A DNA stretch of 64,000 nucleotides from Ensifer adhaerens (GTDB taxonomy: Bacteria > Pseudomonadota > Alphaproteobacteria > Rhizobiales > Rhizobiaceae): positions 3,180,501 through 3,244,500 of the forward strand of contig NZ_CP083349.1 of the NCBI RefSeq assembly GCF_020035535.1, written 5' to 3'. Positions 47,118-56,537 of the stretch are shown piece after piece. A program made the translations under genes and the position numbers. Within the stretch, counting starts at the first letter, position 1, and the number at the start of each line of letters is the position of its first letter. A model generated the notes under the pieces. That model worked only from the letters and a program-made list of their open reading frames with translations. It had not been told where the DNA came from and made no database searches.

Positions 47118-48083
47118 ATGACCTCGATCCTCCACGCGACACCGGACAATCCGATCCCGGACAATCATGTCGCGGGCTTTTTCGACGGTGTCGGCGGTCG
47201 CAAGATCCGCTATGCGATCTTCAAGACGAAGCAGCCGGTCGCGCGCGGCACCGTCGTCCTGCTGCAGGGACGCAACGAATCGATCGAGAAATATTTCGAG
47301 ACGATCGCCGAGCTCACGGCCGCCGGCCTCTGGGTCGCAACCTTCGACTGGCGCGGTCAGGCGGGCTCGGAGCGGCTGCTGCCCCACCCCGGCCGCGGCT
47401 ATGTCGACCACTTCTCCGACTATGAACGCGACCTCAGCACCTTCCTCGAACAAATCGTGCTGCCTGATACGCGCCTGCCCTTCTCGATCGTCGCTCATTC
47501 CATGGGCGCGCTCGTTGCCCTGTCGCTGGCACCGATGCTCGCAAGCCGCATCGACCGACTGGTGGTTCTGGCGCCCTTCGTCGGCCTCGGCGGCCAGGCG
47601 CTCGGCGAGCGCAGCATCGCGGCGGTTGCGACGCTCATGCGCTGCATCGGCCTCGGCACGCTGCCGGCGCACCCCGACAAGGGCAACCGCCCGTTCGAAA
47701 ACAACGTGCTGACGGCCGACCGCCGCCGCTACCAGCGCAACATCGCGCTGACCGACACCCACCCGGAACTGAGGCTTGGGCCCCCGACCGCGCGCTGGCT
47801 GAGCGAGGCGTTCCGCGCCATGCGGCGCATCATTCGCCGCGAACACCTGACGCGCATCACCTTGCCGACGATCATCCTGGCGCCGACGGCCGACCGCCTG
47901 GTGCCCCATATCGCCGTCGAGTGGCTGGCGCGCAATTTCCGCGCCGCCCAGATGATCCCGATCGATGGCGCCCGCCACGAACTGCTTCACGAGGCGGATC
48001 GTTATCGCGCCCAGGCGATGGCCGCGATCCTTGCCTTCGTCATTCCCGAAGAGGGTGACGAGCGCGAAACCACGGCCGCCTGA
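47118..48083 (+). CDS. Alpha/beta hydrolase, lysophospholipase (PldB)-like
   Basis: 321 residues. The fold is shown by VVLLQGRNESIEKYFETIAE, FDWRGQAGSERLL and the nucleophile elbow VAHSMGALVAL with Ser near residue 129; an Asp in APTADRLVP and the His in DGARHELLHE complete the triad. The serine-aminopeptidase S33/PldB branch hydrolyses lysophospholipids or monoacylglycerols. No signal peptide is visible, so it is probably cytoplasmic. It starts 72 bases after a strong terminator. Confidence 0.88.
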   Translation: MTSILHATPDNPIPDNHVAGFFDGVGGRKIRYAIFKTKQPVARGTVVLLQGRNESIEKYFETIAELTAAGLWVATFDWRGQAGSERLLPHPGRGYVDHFSDYERDLSTFLEQIVLPDTRLPFSIVAHSMGALVALSLAPMLASRIDRLVVLAPFVGLGGQALGERSIAAVATLMRCIGLGTLPAHPDKGNRPFENNVLTADRRRYQRNIALTDTHPELRLGPPTARWLSEAFRAMRRIIRREHLTRITLPTIILAPTADRLVPHIAVEWLARNFRAAQMIPIDGARHELLHEADRYRAQAMAAILAFVIPEEGDERETTAA

Positions 48084-48155
48084 ACCAGGCGAGCACTTTG
48101 GCTAATCATTTGATTTTGCTGTTCACTTCGGTGTCAGCGCCGGAGCGGAATGGCA

Positions 48156-48929
48156 TCAGCCCTTCAGGATTTCCAGCGCCTGCGCATGCAGTTCGGCGTT
48201 GCCCGCAGCGATGACTTCGCCGCCCATTTCCGCCGGCCCGCCCTGCCAGTTGGTGATGATGCCGCCGGCCTGCTCGATGAGCGGGATGAGCCCGCCGACG
48301 TCATAGGGCTTCAATCCGCATTCGATCACCAGATCGACATGGCCGGAGGCCAGAAGCGCGAAGGCGTAGCAATCGCAGCCATAGCGGAAGAGCCGGACCT
48401 TGCTCTGCAACGCCTCGTAGCGGGTCTTGAACGCGCCGGTATAGAGGTGCGGCGAGGTGGTGAAGAGCACCGCGTCGGACAGCGATTTGCAGGCGCGCGT
48501 CGAAAGCACCTGCTCGCCACCCGGTCCGCGGTAGAGCGACTTCGCGCCGTCGGCGAAGTAGCGCTCGCCGGTGAAGGGCTGGTCCATCAGGCCCATGACC
48601 GCCTCGCCGTTGCGATAGAGACCGATCAGCGTGCCCCAGACCGGCAAGCCCGAGATGAAGGCGCGGGTACCGTCGATTGGGTCGATGACCCAGACATATT
48701 CGCGGTCGAGCCCGACATTGCCATGTTCTTCGCCGAGGATGCCATGTTCCGGAAAATGCGTCTCGATCAGCGCGCGGATCGCCGCTTCCGCCGACTGGTC
48801 GGCCTCCGTTACAGGATCGAAGCCGCCTTCGAGCTTGTTGACCACGCTGGTACCGATCCGAAATCGCGGCAGGGTCTCTGCCTTGGCAGCTTCGGCAAGA
48901 CGATCGAAGAAGGCGCGGTCAGGCAACAT
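48156..48929 (-). CDS. hisN: Histidinol-phosphatase, inositol-monophosphatase type
   Basis: 257 residues. Metal motifs are GILGEEHGNVG near residue 65 and VWVIDPIDGTRAFISGLP near residue 80; the C-terminal CGLKPYDVGGLIPLIEQAGG is the HisN/ImpL pattern. It removes phosphate from histidinol phosphate in histidine synthesis; actinobacterial and rhizobial HisN belong to this fold. No his neighbour is present, so the assignment rests on sequence type. The convergent hydrolase gene ends 73 bases away. Confidence 0.85.
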   Translation of the reverse strand: MLPDRAFFDRLAEAAKAETLPRFRIGTSVVNKLEGGFDPVTEADQSAEAAIRALIETHFPEHGILGEEHGNVGLDREYVWVIDPIDGTRAFISGLPVWGTLIGLYRNGEAVMGLMDQPFTGERYFADGAKSLYRGPGGEQVLSTRACKSLSDAVLFTTSPHLYTGAFKTRYEALQSKVRLFRYGCDCYAFALLASGHVDLVIECGLKPYDVGGLIPLIEQAGGIITNWQGGPAEMGGEVIAAGNAELHAQALEILKG

Positions 48930-49145
48930 GGCTCTCTCTCAGGGAAACATGAAGGAAGGTACGTCCTGCATAGACGAAAATCACCGAAAGGCAAACGACC
49001 GAGCACGGCCATCTGCGGGCGTCGTCGGCGCTAGGGCAGGAGCGTCTCGCACCGCACCAAGGCGGCTTTAGTGAATTCAATCGGTTGATTTGCCATTTTC
49101 GGCTGAAAAACTTTTGACGCGACGCAAAAGTTTTCACCGGCAAAC

Positions 49146-49174
49146 TTGACATTTGTGCAGTGCAATATTATTGT
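49146..49174 (+). promoter_or_regulatory. Promoter of the MmgR-like sRNA
   Basis: TTGACA at 49146-49151, a 17-base spacer, TATTGT at 49169-49174. It predicts a start at about 49181, the first base of the first hairpin. Confidence 0.75.
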
Positions 49175-49180
49175 TTCCCT

Positions 49181-49259
49181 ACAGTCACCTGTGACTGTAA
49201 ATACCCTCCTTGGGTGTTTCCTCCCTAGACTTGACCGCGCCGTTGGCGCGGTTTTTTTT
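49181..49259 (+). ncRNA. mmgR: MmgR-like (alpha-r8 family) small RNA
   Basis: The predicted transcript is about 79 bases. It has three hairpins: ACAGTCAC/GTGACTGT (49181-49198), ACCC/GGGT (49203-49215), and a terminator ACCGCGCC/GGCGCGGT (49234-49252) with eight T residues. Between the second and third is the unpaired decamer TTTCCTCCCT (49217-49226), the core of alpha-r8 RNAs such as Sinorhizobium MmgR, which limits polyhydroxybutyrate granule accumulation under nitrogen-linked control. Neighbours (an inositol-monophosphatase gene and an N-formylglutamate amidohydrolase gene) also match the reported location, as I recall it. Confidence 0.8.
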
Positions 49260-49348
49260 GAACCTCCCCGACAAAAAATACCAAGCGTCTCCAGCACCTT
49301 GCTAGATGCCGTCATGCTTTGCCGGTTCTTCCCGGTTTTTGGGGAAGG

Positions 49349-50230
49349 CTACTCGGCCGCCAGCGGGAGGTAGGCGCCGTAGTCTTCGACATGGCGGGAA
49401 AGCGACGCGACGAAGGTCGTGAGATCTGCGACCAGCGCGCCGAAACCGGGCTTTCGCACCAGCGTCGCCTCATCGACATAGAGCCCCCGGTTGATTTCGA
49501 TCTGGAGCGCATGCAGTCCGCGCGTCGGCCGTCCGTAATGCTCGGTGATGAACCCGCCTGCATAGGGCTTGTTGCGCACGACGCTGTAGCCGAGCTGCTG
49601 CAGGAGATCGACGGCGGCGCGCGACAGTTCACCCGCAGCACTGGTGCCGTAACGGTCGCCGATGATGAAGTCGGGGCGCTGGGCACTGCCGGGCAAATGC
49701 ACGTTTCCGGGCATCGAATGGCAATCGATCAGCACCGACAGACCGAACTGCACATGCGTGCGGGCGATCAGTTTGCGCAGCGTAGCGTGGTAGGGCTTGT
49801 AGATCGTCTCGATCCGCGTCAGCGCATCCTCTACCGGGAAGCGTCCGCGATAGATCTCCATGTTTTCGGCGACCAGCCGCGGGATCGTCCCGAGACCACC
49901 GGCGACGCGCATCGAACTGATGTTGGCGTGCGGGGGCAGCGGCCCGTCGAACATGCGCGGGTCGAGTTCATACGGCTCGCGGTTGACGTCGAGGAAGGCG
50001 CGCGGGAAATGCGCCAGCAGCATCGGTGCGCCAAGGAAGGTCGCGTTCTGAAACAGCTCGTCGACATAGTGGTCTTCCGACCTGCGAATCGAAACGGCGT
50101 CGAGCCGCGATTGATCGAGGAAGCTCTGGGGATAGGACCGGCCGCTATGCGGTGAATTGAACACAAAGGGAATGCGCTGGATCGGAGGTTCCAGGACCTC
50201 GAACAGTTCCCTCTCCGCAATTTCCCCCAT
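49349..50230 (-). CDS. N-formylglutamate amidohydrolase family protein
   Basis: 293 residues. Motifs: PFVFNSPHSGRSYPQSFL near residue 25, RSEDHYVDELFQ near residue 52, AHFPRAFLDVNREPYELDP near residue 75, and LIDCHSMPG near residue 155. These supply the metal-binding His, Asp and Glu residues. The protein resembles HutG-type enzymes more than the copy at 12974 does. No histidine-degradation genes are nearby. It is the conserved neighbour of the MmgR-type sRNA. Confidence 0.9.
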   Translation of the reverse strand: MGEIAERELFEVLEPPIQRIPFVFNSPHSGRSYPQSFLDQSRLDAVSIRRSEDHYVDELFQNATFLGAPMLLAHFPRAFLDVNREPYELDPRMFDGPLPPHANISSMRVAGGLGTIPRLVAENMEIYRGRFPVEDALTRIETIYKPYHATLRKLIARTHVQFGLSVLIDCHSMPGNVHLPGSAQRPDFIIGDRYGTSAAGELSRAAVDLLQQLGYSVVRNKPYAGGFITEHYGRPTRGLHALQIEINRGLYVDEATLVRKPGFGALVADLTTFVASLSRHVEDYGAYLPLAAE

Positions 50231-50428
50231 CTGAACCCTTTTTTACCATATGCGGTTCTTACAATTGTCATCATGTTGCCAGTTGGTCCGCTCTGTGTCC
50301 ATAGTGACCAATCACAGCTCCCGGGGAATTGACGTCCCGCGTTCACGAGATATTTACCGCGTTGGGGTTTGGATAAAACGCCGCAATCTACGCGCAATAA
50401 CTGAATAAAGAGAAGCACGGCCCAATTC

Positions 50429-50794
50429 ATGACTGCGAAAATCCTTCTTGCCGAAGACGACAACGATATGCGCCGATTCCTGGTGAAGGCGCTCGAAAAG
50501 GCCGGCTACAAGGTCATGTCCTACGACAACGGCGCCAGCGCCTATGACAGGCTTCGTGAGGAGCCCTTTTCGCTGCTGTTGACCGACATCGTCATGCCCG
50601 AGATGGACGGCATCGAACTGGCGCGCCGCGCGACCGAACTCGATCCGGACCTCAAGGTCATGTTCATCACCGGCTTTGCCGCCGTGGCGCTCAACCCGGA
50701 TTCCAAGGCGCCGAAGGATGCCAAGGTTCTTTCCAAGCCTTTCCACCTCCGCGACCTCGTCGACGAGGTCAACAAGATGCTGGCCGCCGCCTGA
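50429..50794 (+). CDS. cpdR1: Stand-alone response regulator CpdR
   Basis: 121 residues, a single receiver domain. The acidic pair E9/D10, phospho-acceptor D53 in LLTDIVMPEMDG, Thr in MFITGF and K103 in LSKPF are all present. The sequence follows alphaproteobacterial CpdR, which is phosphorylated through ChpT and, when unphosphorylated, primes ClpXP to degrade cell-cycle proteins. In Sinorhizobium CpdR1 is needed for bacteroid development. The ribosome site is weak. Confidence 0.92.
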   Translation: MTAKILLAEDDNDMRRFLVKALEKAGYKVMSYDNGASAYDRLREEPFSLLLTDIVMPEMDGIELARRATELDPDLKVMFITGFAAVALNPDSKAPKDAKVLSKPFHLRDLVDEVNKMLAAA

Positions 50795-51013
50795 ACCACG
50801 ACAGTTTTCCACAGGCGCGACCTGTCGCGACTGAAATGAATAGGAATTCCGTTCGACCGCCGCGATCCACAAGGGATCTCCGGCGGTCTTTTCGTTTCAA
50901 TGCCTTAGCAGAAATCCAGGAAATGCAGGGCGCCGGGAACGGCATGCAAACCCGGCCCAGGGGAAGAAAAACACCTCCGCAGAATTTCTGTCAAAAAACC
51001 TTCGAAAACCCTA

Positions 51014-51043
51014 TTGACGCGGCAACGGCTTTTGTGGTCTATG
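51014..51043 (+). promoter_or_regulatory. Promoter of tRNA-Val
   Basis: TTGACG at 51014-51019, 18 bases, TCTATG at 51038-51043, placing the start about 8 bases before the mature tRNA. Confidence 0.65.
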
Positions 51044-51056
51044 CGCCACATCGGAT

Positions 51057-51131
<75 letters not shown>

Positions 51132-51140
51132 TTCGAATTC

Positions 51141-51175
51141 AAAGGGCCTTTCGAGAAATCGAGAGGCCCTTTTTC
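51141..51175 (+). terminator. Terminator of tRNA-Val
   Basis: AAAGGGCCT at 51141-51149 pairs with AGGCCCTTT at 51164-51172, extended inside by TCGA/TCGA, followed by T residues. Confidence 0.85.
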
Positions 51176-51401
51176 GTTCGGCCCATCATGCGCCGGTCGA
51201 TGGCTCCTCCCCCGCGCACGCCTGTACGAAGTTTAATGTTTCCGTCATGGAAGAGCCCGGTTTCGCGCCCTAGCTTGCATTCGCAATCTGAACGTACCTG
51301 CAGACCATTACATCCGTAAACCAACGGGCGGCAACGCATCTCACGCTCGATGCGCGACGGCGACGCCGGCCGCAGCTTCTCTGAATGGGAAAGGAACGGA
51401 C

Positions 51402-52094
51402 ATGCCGGCAGTCAAGAACATCCTGCTCGTACACGGCGCCTGGGGTGATGCATCGCATTGGCGCCACGTGATCCCGCCGCTCCACGCCAAGGGCTACAGG
51501 ATCGCCGCGGTACAGAACCCGCTGACGTCGCTGGCCGACGATGTGGAACGTACCCGCAAGCTCGTCGAATCGCTCGACGGCCCAACGCTGCTCGTCGGCC
51601 ACTCCTACGGCGGCGCGGTGATCAGCGGTGCGGGCCACGCATCCAATGTCGTCGGCCTCGTCTATGTCGCGGCCTTCGCACCCGATGAGGGCGACAGCCT
51701 CGGCAGCATTTTCGCAAGGCGCGATCCACCCTCCGGTGCCGCCAGCATCCGGCCCGACAAGGACGGTTTCCTCTGGTTGGCGCAAGACACCTTCCGCCAG
51801 AGCTTCGGCCAGGACCTGAACGAAACCGATGCGCTGGTCATGGCAGTGGCACAGAAGCCGATTGCCGGGCGTTGCTTCGAGGACAAGGCCGGGCCGCCGG
51901 CCTGGAAAACGAAGCCGAGCTGGTACCAGGTCTCGCGCCACGACAACATGATCCCGCCGGAAACCGAACAGTGGATGGCCGAACGCATCAAGGCGAAGAA
52001 GATCATCACGCTCGACGCCAGCCACGCCTCGCTTGCCTCACATGCCAAGGAAATTGTCGCGCTGATCGATGAGGCGATCGCCGCGCTCGGCTAG
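51402..52094 (+). CDS. Alpha/beta hydrolase (esterase-like)
   Basis: 230 residues. It has ILLVHGAWGDASHWR at the N-terminus, TLLVGHSYGGAVISG with the nucleophilic Ser near residue 70, and LDASHASLASHAKE with the candidate His near residue 213. This is the compact hydrolase family related to plant salicylate esterases and EstC. It is intracellular by sequence. AAGGAAC precedes the start. A strong terminator follows at 52145. Confidence 0.87.
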   Translation: MPAVKNILLVHGAWGDASHWRHVIPPLHAKGYRIAAVQNPLTSLADDVERTRKLVESLDGPTLLVGHSYGGAVISGAGHASNVVGLVYVAAFAPDEGDSLGSIFARRDPPSGAASIRPDKDGFLWLAQDTFRQSFGQDLNETDALVMAVAQKPIAGRCFEDKAGPPAWKTKPSWYQVSRHDNMIPPETEQWMAERIKAKKIITLDASHASLASHAKEIVALIDEAIAALG

Positions 52095-52144
52095 GCCCGA
52101 TGCGCAACTGCATCGCTTCAATAACAAGCTTGCCGCAACGACGA

Positions 52145-52175
52145 ACCCCGTCGATCGCCGGATCGACGGGGTCTC
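52145..52175 (+). terminator. Terminator after the esterase-like gene
   Basis: ACCCCGTCGATC at 52145-52156 pairs exactly with GATCGACGGGGT at 52161-52172 around GCCG. The T-run is weak. Confidence 0.7.
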
Positions 52176-52228
52176 GTTCCAGGATCACCGCCGAAACAGC
52201 CGACGGCCAATCGTCCAAGATTGAGGTC

Positions 52229-52909
52229 CTAGTGCACCATCGCTGAGGCAACGGACATCAGTTCCTCGCGCCGCGGGACGCCAAACAGATTCTGGCCGCC
52301 GCCCGGCACTTCGGTAAAGCTCCAGCGCACGACGCCGTCCCGATCGAGCAGGAACTCCCCGATGAGTTGCCCGGTCCCTGTCGCCATCATCCGTTCGTCA
52401 GCCTCGGTGATCTGGTAGTCCTCCACCTTATCGAGATAGGCCATGGCTGCAATCGGATCCATCGGTGCCGGCAATTCGCCCGGCAGGTCCACCTTCATCG
52501 CCATGATCGTCTTCTGGGCGACCTTGTACGGCCAGGCGTCCTCGTCCTCGGTAAATTCGAGGTTGGGGAGCCCGAATGCCCGATGCGAGACCCTTTCCGG
52601 ATCGGCGGCGGCCATCAAGTTCGGCACGGGATGATAGCGGAAATAGAGGCGCGCCCGATCGATCGGCGTATTGACGACCGTCAGGCTCTCGATGCCCTTC
52701 TCCCGCAAGGCGCCGTCGAGTTGCGCCATGGCCGCGATCTGCCGCCTGCAAAACGGACAATGCAGTCCGCGGAACAGGCCAACCAGGACCGGTTTGCGGC
52801 CACGAAAATCGTCAAGGGCGATCTGACCTTCCTGCGTGATTGCGTCGAGCACCACATTCGGCGCCCGGTCACCCGGCTGCAATGGCCGTCCACTCAGCGG
52901 CTCAACCAT
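52229..52909 (-). CDS. Peroxiredoxin-like (AhpC/TSA) protein
   Basis: 226 residues from MVEPLSGRPL with AAGGAG upstream. The thioredoxin fold shows LDDFRGRKPVLVGLFRGLHC followed by PFCRRQIAAM, so the active-site region is CPFC, more like thioredoxin/redoxin than the single peroxidatic Cys of AhpC. The C-terminus carries LIGEFLLDRDGVVRWSF, usual for the redoxin family. It probably reduces peroxides or disulfides in the cytoplasm. It stands between an esterase and the large cyclase gene with no link seen. Confidence 0.85.
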   Translation of the reverse strand: MVEPLSGRPLQPGDRAPNVVLDAITQEGQIALDDFRGRKPVLVGLFRGLHCPFCRRQIAAMAQLDGALREKGIESLTVVNTPIDRARLYFRYHPVPNLMAAADPERVSHRAFGLPNLEFTEDEDAWPYKVAQKTIMAMKVDLPGELPAPMDPIAAMAYLDKVEDYQITEADERMMATGTGQLIGEFLLDRDGVVRWSFTEVPGGGQNLFGVPRREELMSVASAMVH

Positions 52910-53038
52910 GTTTCGTCTCCTTATCCCGGCCGGAATACCCCTGGTACGCCTTATGGCAAGGCAGTCGTTTTCTCTCCGGCAAGCTGTGTGCAGCAATTAA
53001 AAACGCGGACGCCGCGCCCCAGGGCGACGATCGGAATG

Positions 53039-56000
53039 TCAGTCGAGAAACGGCAAGATCATCAACGCTTCGGGATCAAGGCCATGTTGCGCACATATGT
53101 CTCGCGCCGAAGCGAAGTACCTTTCCGCTGCATCGAGATCGCCGGCGTCCAGGCAGAGCGTCGCCAAACCATCATAACACGGAAACAGGAGCTGCGCCTC
53201 TTGCGTTTCTCCGCAAAGATCGAGCGCCTCCTGATAGAGGCCGCGAGCAACATCTGATCGGCCATGACATTGATGGATCTGGCCGAGAACCAGCAGCGAC
53301 ACTGGCAGATGGTCGCGCTGGTCGAGTTCCCGGTCGATCGCAATCGCGCGCTCCGCTGCCGGCATACCGTCCGGCGCGCAACGATCGGTGAAGGTGCAAT
53401 AGGCGACGGCGAGGTTGGCGAGCAGGCGTGCCTGAAAACCGAGGTCACCAATACGCCTCGCCATGTCAAAACCGCACTGACAAACCTCAATCGCGCGTTT
53501 CGGATCGGTGACCGCGTAGAAAACGGCCAGATTGGTGTAGCCGCGGCAGGCGGCGTTCAGCAGGTTCGCGCCTTCCGCCACCGCGACGCTTTGCTCGACG
53601 ATACCGATCGCTTCTGCGCTACGGCCAAGGCGGGCAAGCGTCACGCCCTTGGTATTCAGCGCTTCGGCCGTGACCCGCATCGCCTCCCGTTCAGTCTCCG
53701 GGCTATCCGGCGCATAGGCTTCGATGCGATCCAGGGCGTCGTCCGCTGCCTTAAGGGCGCCTGCATAGTCGCCCATGCGGAAAGCGAGATGGCCGCACTC
53801 CTGTGAGAGATGCGCCCCTTCAATCGGCGCGCTCACGCCGTCGAGCAGCATGGAGGCTGCCGCGAAAGAAGCCAGAGCCTCATCGCGCCGGCCGGTTTCC
53901 CAGAGATGATGACCGAACTTGCGCCGGATCCGTGCCAAGGCGACACGGTCTTCCCTGACGCAGTAAATCTCCAGCAGTGCGCCATAGTGCTGAACCGCCG
54001 CTTCCCGCTGACCGGCCGGCCCCAGAAGGTCGGCGACGTATTCGCGCACGGCCAGCCATTCGGGCCCCTGTTCGCCTGTGGCCGCCAGTGCCGCCATGGC
54101 CTGTTCATAGAGCCGGATGGCATCATCATTGGCATAGAGCGCCCGCGCCCGGTCTCCGGCCGCGATCAGATAATGTGCGCCTTTGGCCTTCTGTTCGGAG
54201 AGGCCGAAATGGTGGCCGAGCAGCGCCATCTCCTCGAGCCTATCGGTATCCGCGCCGAACCGGCGCTCCAGCACCTTGCCGATCAAAGCATGCCCCTCCG
54301 TGCGCCGGCTGAGCAGCAGATTGTTGTAGACCACCTCCTGCAAGAGCGTTTGGGTAAAGCGATAGGTCTGTGCGCCCTGCAGTCCGCCGCCGTCTCTGGT
54401 TTCCTCGATGATCTCCGTGTCGCAGAGCAGATCAAGAACCGCATCCACGGGCGCCCGCCCCGACAGAGCCTGCAGCAGATCCACATCGAAGCGCGGCCCG
54501 ATCATCGCAGCGTGGTGCAGCATGCGGCGGGCAGCCGGCGGCAGCCGATCGACGCGGCCAAGCAGCATCGCCTCGATGGTCACCGGAATATCGGCGGCCG
54601 CCTCGCGATCCACCACCCGCCAGACCGCGCCCACCTTCTGCACGGCGGCAACGTCGATCAGGCCGCGCACGATTTCCTCTATGAAAAGCGGATTGCCCCC
54701 AGCCCGCACCAAAATACGTTCGATCAGCGCCTGAGGCAGCCCCTCCTCACCGAAGAATGCTGCAAGCAGCAGTCGCCTGTCGGTTTCTGAAAGCGGTGCG
54801 AGCCGCAGCGCGGTCAAGCTCGTACGGCCGGGCCTTAACCGATCGGCATCGGCATCCGGGCGCTGCGTGGTCAGCAGCATCAACGGGCTGCCCTCCGTCC
54901 GGTCGAGCACGAAGGAAATGGCCTCGAGCGAGGCAGCATCGGCCCAGTGCAAGTCCTCGATCACGAGCAGCAAGGGCGCCCGCGACAGGCGCCGTTCAAA
55001 TATCGCCCGTACTGCTGCAAAAAGCTGCCGGCGCATCTGTTCCGGCTCCACATGGCGCAACAGTTCGTCCTGGGCATCCATGCCCAGGATCTTCAGGAAC
55101 AACGGCACGAGCTGTTCGAGCTTGTCTTGCGCAAAGCCGATCTCGGCGAGCCCGACGGCGAGCAGCTCAGTCGTCCGCTGCAGGCTGTCGCTCATCGAAA
55201 TCCCGTAGGCACCGCGCAACACCGCCGCAAGAACGCCATAGGACGGCTCTCCGAGCGAAGAACTGCCGGCGCGGCGAACGACGACGTTCGAAAAGCGCGG
55301 ATCCCCGTTTACGCGTTCAACGAATTCGTTGGCCAGCCGGGACTTTCCGAGCCCTGCCTCTCCGGTCAGGCGCACGAGTTGCGCCGTCCCGCCGCAGGCA
55401 AGCTCGAGGCAATCAATGAGGCGCTTCATCTCCGCCTCACGCCCGATCAGCGGCGCGCCCAGACCCAGAGCCTCAAGACCCCTTGCCGTGCGCGGCGCCT
55501 CCAGAGACTGCGTCAGCCTGAAGACTTCGACGCTGCCTGCCTTGCCGCGCAGCGTCATCGCACCAAGCGCCTCATAGGCAAAGGCGTGGCAGGTCAGCCG
55601 ATAGGTCACCGGCCCGACGAGGATCTCCCCAGGCCCTGCCAGCGACTGCAGCCGCTGCGCCGTGTTGACCGCGTCACCGGTCACCGAATAGGCCTTGCCG
55701 TCGCCAGCACCCAGATGCCCCGCCACGACTGTCCCGGTGTTGAGCCCGATATGAAGGTTCAGCGGCTCGCCGATCCGCGGCTGCCAGCGTTCGCCGACTC
55801 GCCTTGCCCGGCCGGCCATGTCGAGCGCGGCCCGAAGCGCCCTCTCGGTATCGTCTTCGTGCGCCACCGGCGCGCCGAAGAGAGCAAGCAAGGCGTCGCC
55901 GATGAATTTGTCGACGTAACCACCGTAGGCCCCGACTGCTTCGGTCAGTTCTTCAAAGAGCTCGTTCTGGAAAGCCCTGAGGACTTCCGGATCCACCTGC

Positions 56001-56314
56001 TCGCCGAGACCGGTAAAGCCGCAAAGGTCGGCAAAGAGAATGGTGGCCGTGCGGCGGTCGGCACCCGCCTCCTGCTCCGGCAACGGCCCCTCGCCACCCG
56101 ATCTTACCTGAGACGTTTCGGCTACCGTCGGTCGCGAAGCCGTCGGCTTGATGGAAGCTGGAGCCCCGAGCCGGGTACCGCAGGTGGGGCAAAACGAGAA
56201 GTGTGGCGGGCAAAGTGCGCCGCAACCGGGGCATGGGCCATGCTGCTTGGTGCCGCAGTTCGGACAAAACGCGAACCCGTCTTGGATCTCGCAACCGCAC
56301 TCGTGGCAGTTCAT
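53039..56314 (-). CDS. Zinc-ribbon / class III nucleotide cyclase / ATPase / TPR multidomain protein
   Basis: 1091 residues from MNCHECGCEI; the open frame runs 218 codons further upstream but that part looks non-coding. Two zinc ribbons use CxxC pairs at 3/6, 17/20, 28/31 and 42/45. The cyclase domain (~85-270) has both metal Asp (D96 in FADLCGFT, D140 in FIGDALLALFG), Lys136, and N217/R221 in GDAVNTAQR, so it should be active. A STAND-type ATPase follows with Walker A GEAGLGKS (318-325) and LLVIEDLHWAD, then TPR-like repeats from ~700 to the end. It probably makes cAMP or cGMP on a signal sensed by the ATPase/TPR part. Confidence 0.9.
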   Translation of the reverse strand: MNCHECGCEIQDGFAFCPNCGTKQHGPCPGCGALCPPHFSFCPTCGTRLGAPASIKPTASRPTVAETSQVRSGGEGPLPEQEAGADRRTATILFADLCGFTGLGEQVDPEVLRAFQNELFEELTEAVGAYGGYVDKFIGDALLALFGAPVAHEDDTERALRAALDMAGRARRVGERWQPRIGEPLNLHIGLNTGTVVAGHLGAGDGKAYSVTGDAVNTAQRLQSLAGPGEILVGPVTYRLTCHAFAYEALGAMTLRGKAGSVEVFRLTQSLEAPRTARGLEALGLGAPLIGREAEMKRLIDCLELACGGTAQLVRLTGEAGLGKSRLANEFVERVNGDPRFSNVVVRRAGSSSLGEPSYGVLAAVLRGAYGISMSDSLQRTTELLAVGLAEIGFAQDKLEQLVPLFLKILGMDAQDELLRHVEPEQMRRQLFAAVRAIFERRLSRAPLLLVIEDLHWADAASLEAISFVLDRTEGSPLMLLTTQRPDADADRLRPGRTSLTALRLAPLSETDRRLLLAAFFGEEGLPQALIERILVRAGGNPLFIEEIVRGLIDVAAVQKVGAVWRVVDREAAADIPVTIEAMLLGRVDRLPPAARRMLHHAAMIGPRFDVDLLQALSGRAPVDAVLDLLCDTEIIEETRDGGGLQGAQTYRFTQTLLQEVVYNNLLLSRRTEGHALIGKVLERRFGADTDRLEEMALLGHHFGLSEQKAKGAHYLIAAGDRARALYANDDAIRLYEQAMAALAATGEQGPEWLAVREYVADLLGPAGQREAAVQHYGALLEIYCVREDRVALARIRRKFGHHLWETGRRDEALASFAAASMLLDGVSAPIEGAHLSQECGHLAFRMGDYAGALKAADDALDRIEAYAPDSPETEREAMRVTAEALNTKGVTLARLGRSAEAIGIVEQSVAVAEGANLLNAACRGYTNLAVFYAVTDPKRAIEVCQCGFDMARRIGDLGFQARLLANLAVAYCTFTDRCAPDGMPAAERAIAIDRELDQRDHLPVSLLVLGQIHQCHGRSDVARGLYQEALDLCGETQEAQLLFPCYDGLATLCLDAGDLDAAERYFASARDICAQHGLDPEALMILPFLD

Positions 56315-56537
56315 CGACGACGAACCTTCGAACGAGCCCCGATTGGCTTGGCAGATGCTGGACCAGCCGAGGCATGTGGCTCGGCAAGAATGAACCTGCG
56401 TCAACGGCTTTGCAAGCAACAGCCATTTCAGAACGCAGACCACGGACGCGACCCGCCCCACGACACTGGCAAGCGGCGCATTCGACTGCGGATTTCCGAT
56501 CGGTCGGTCGAAACTTGCCGACGAGCCCGACACACCG

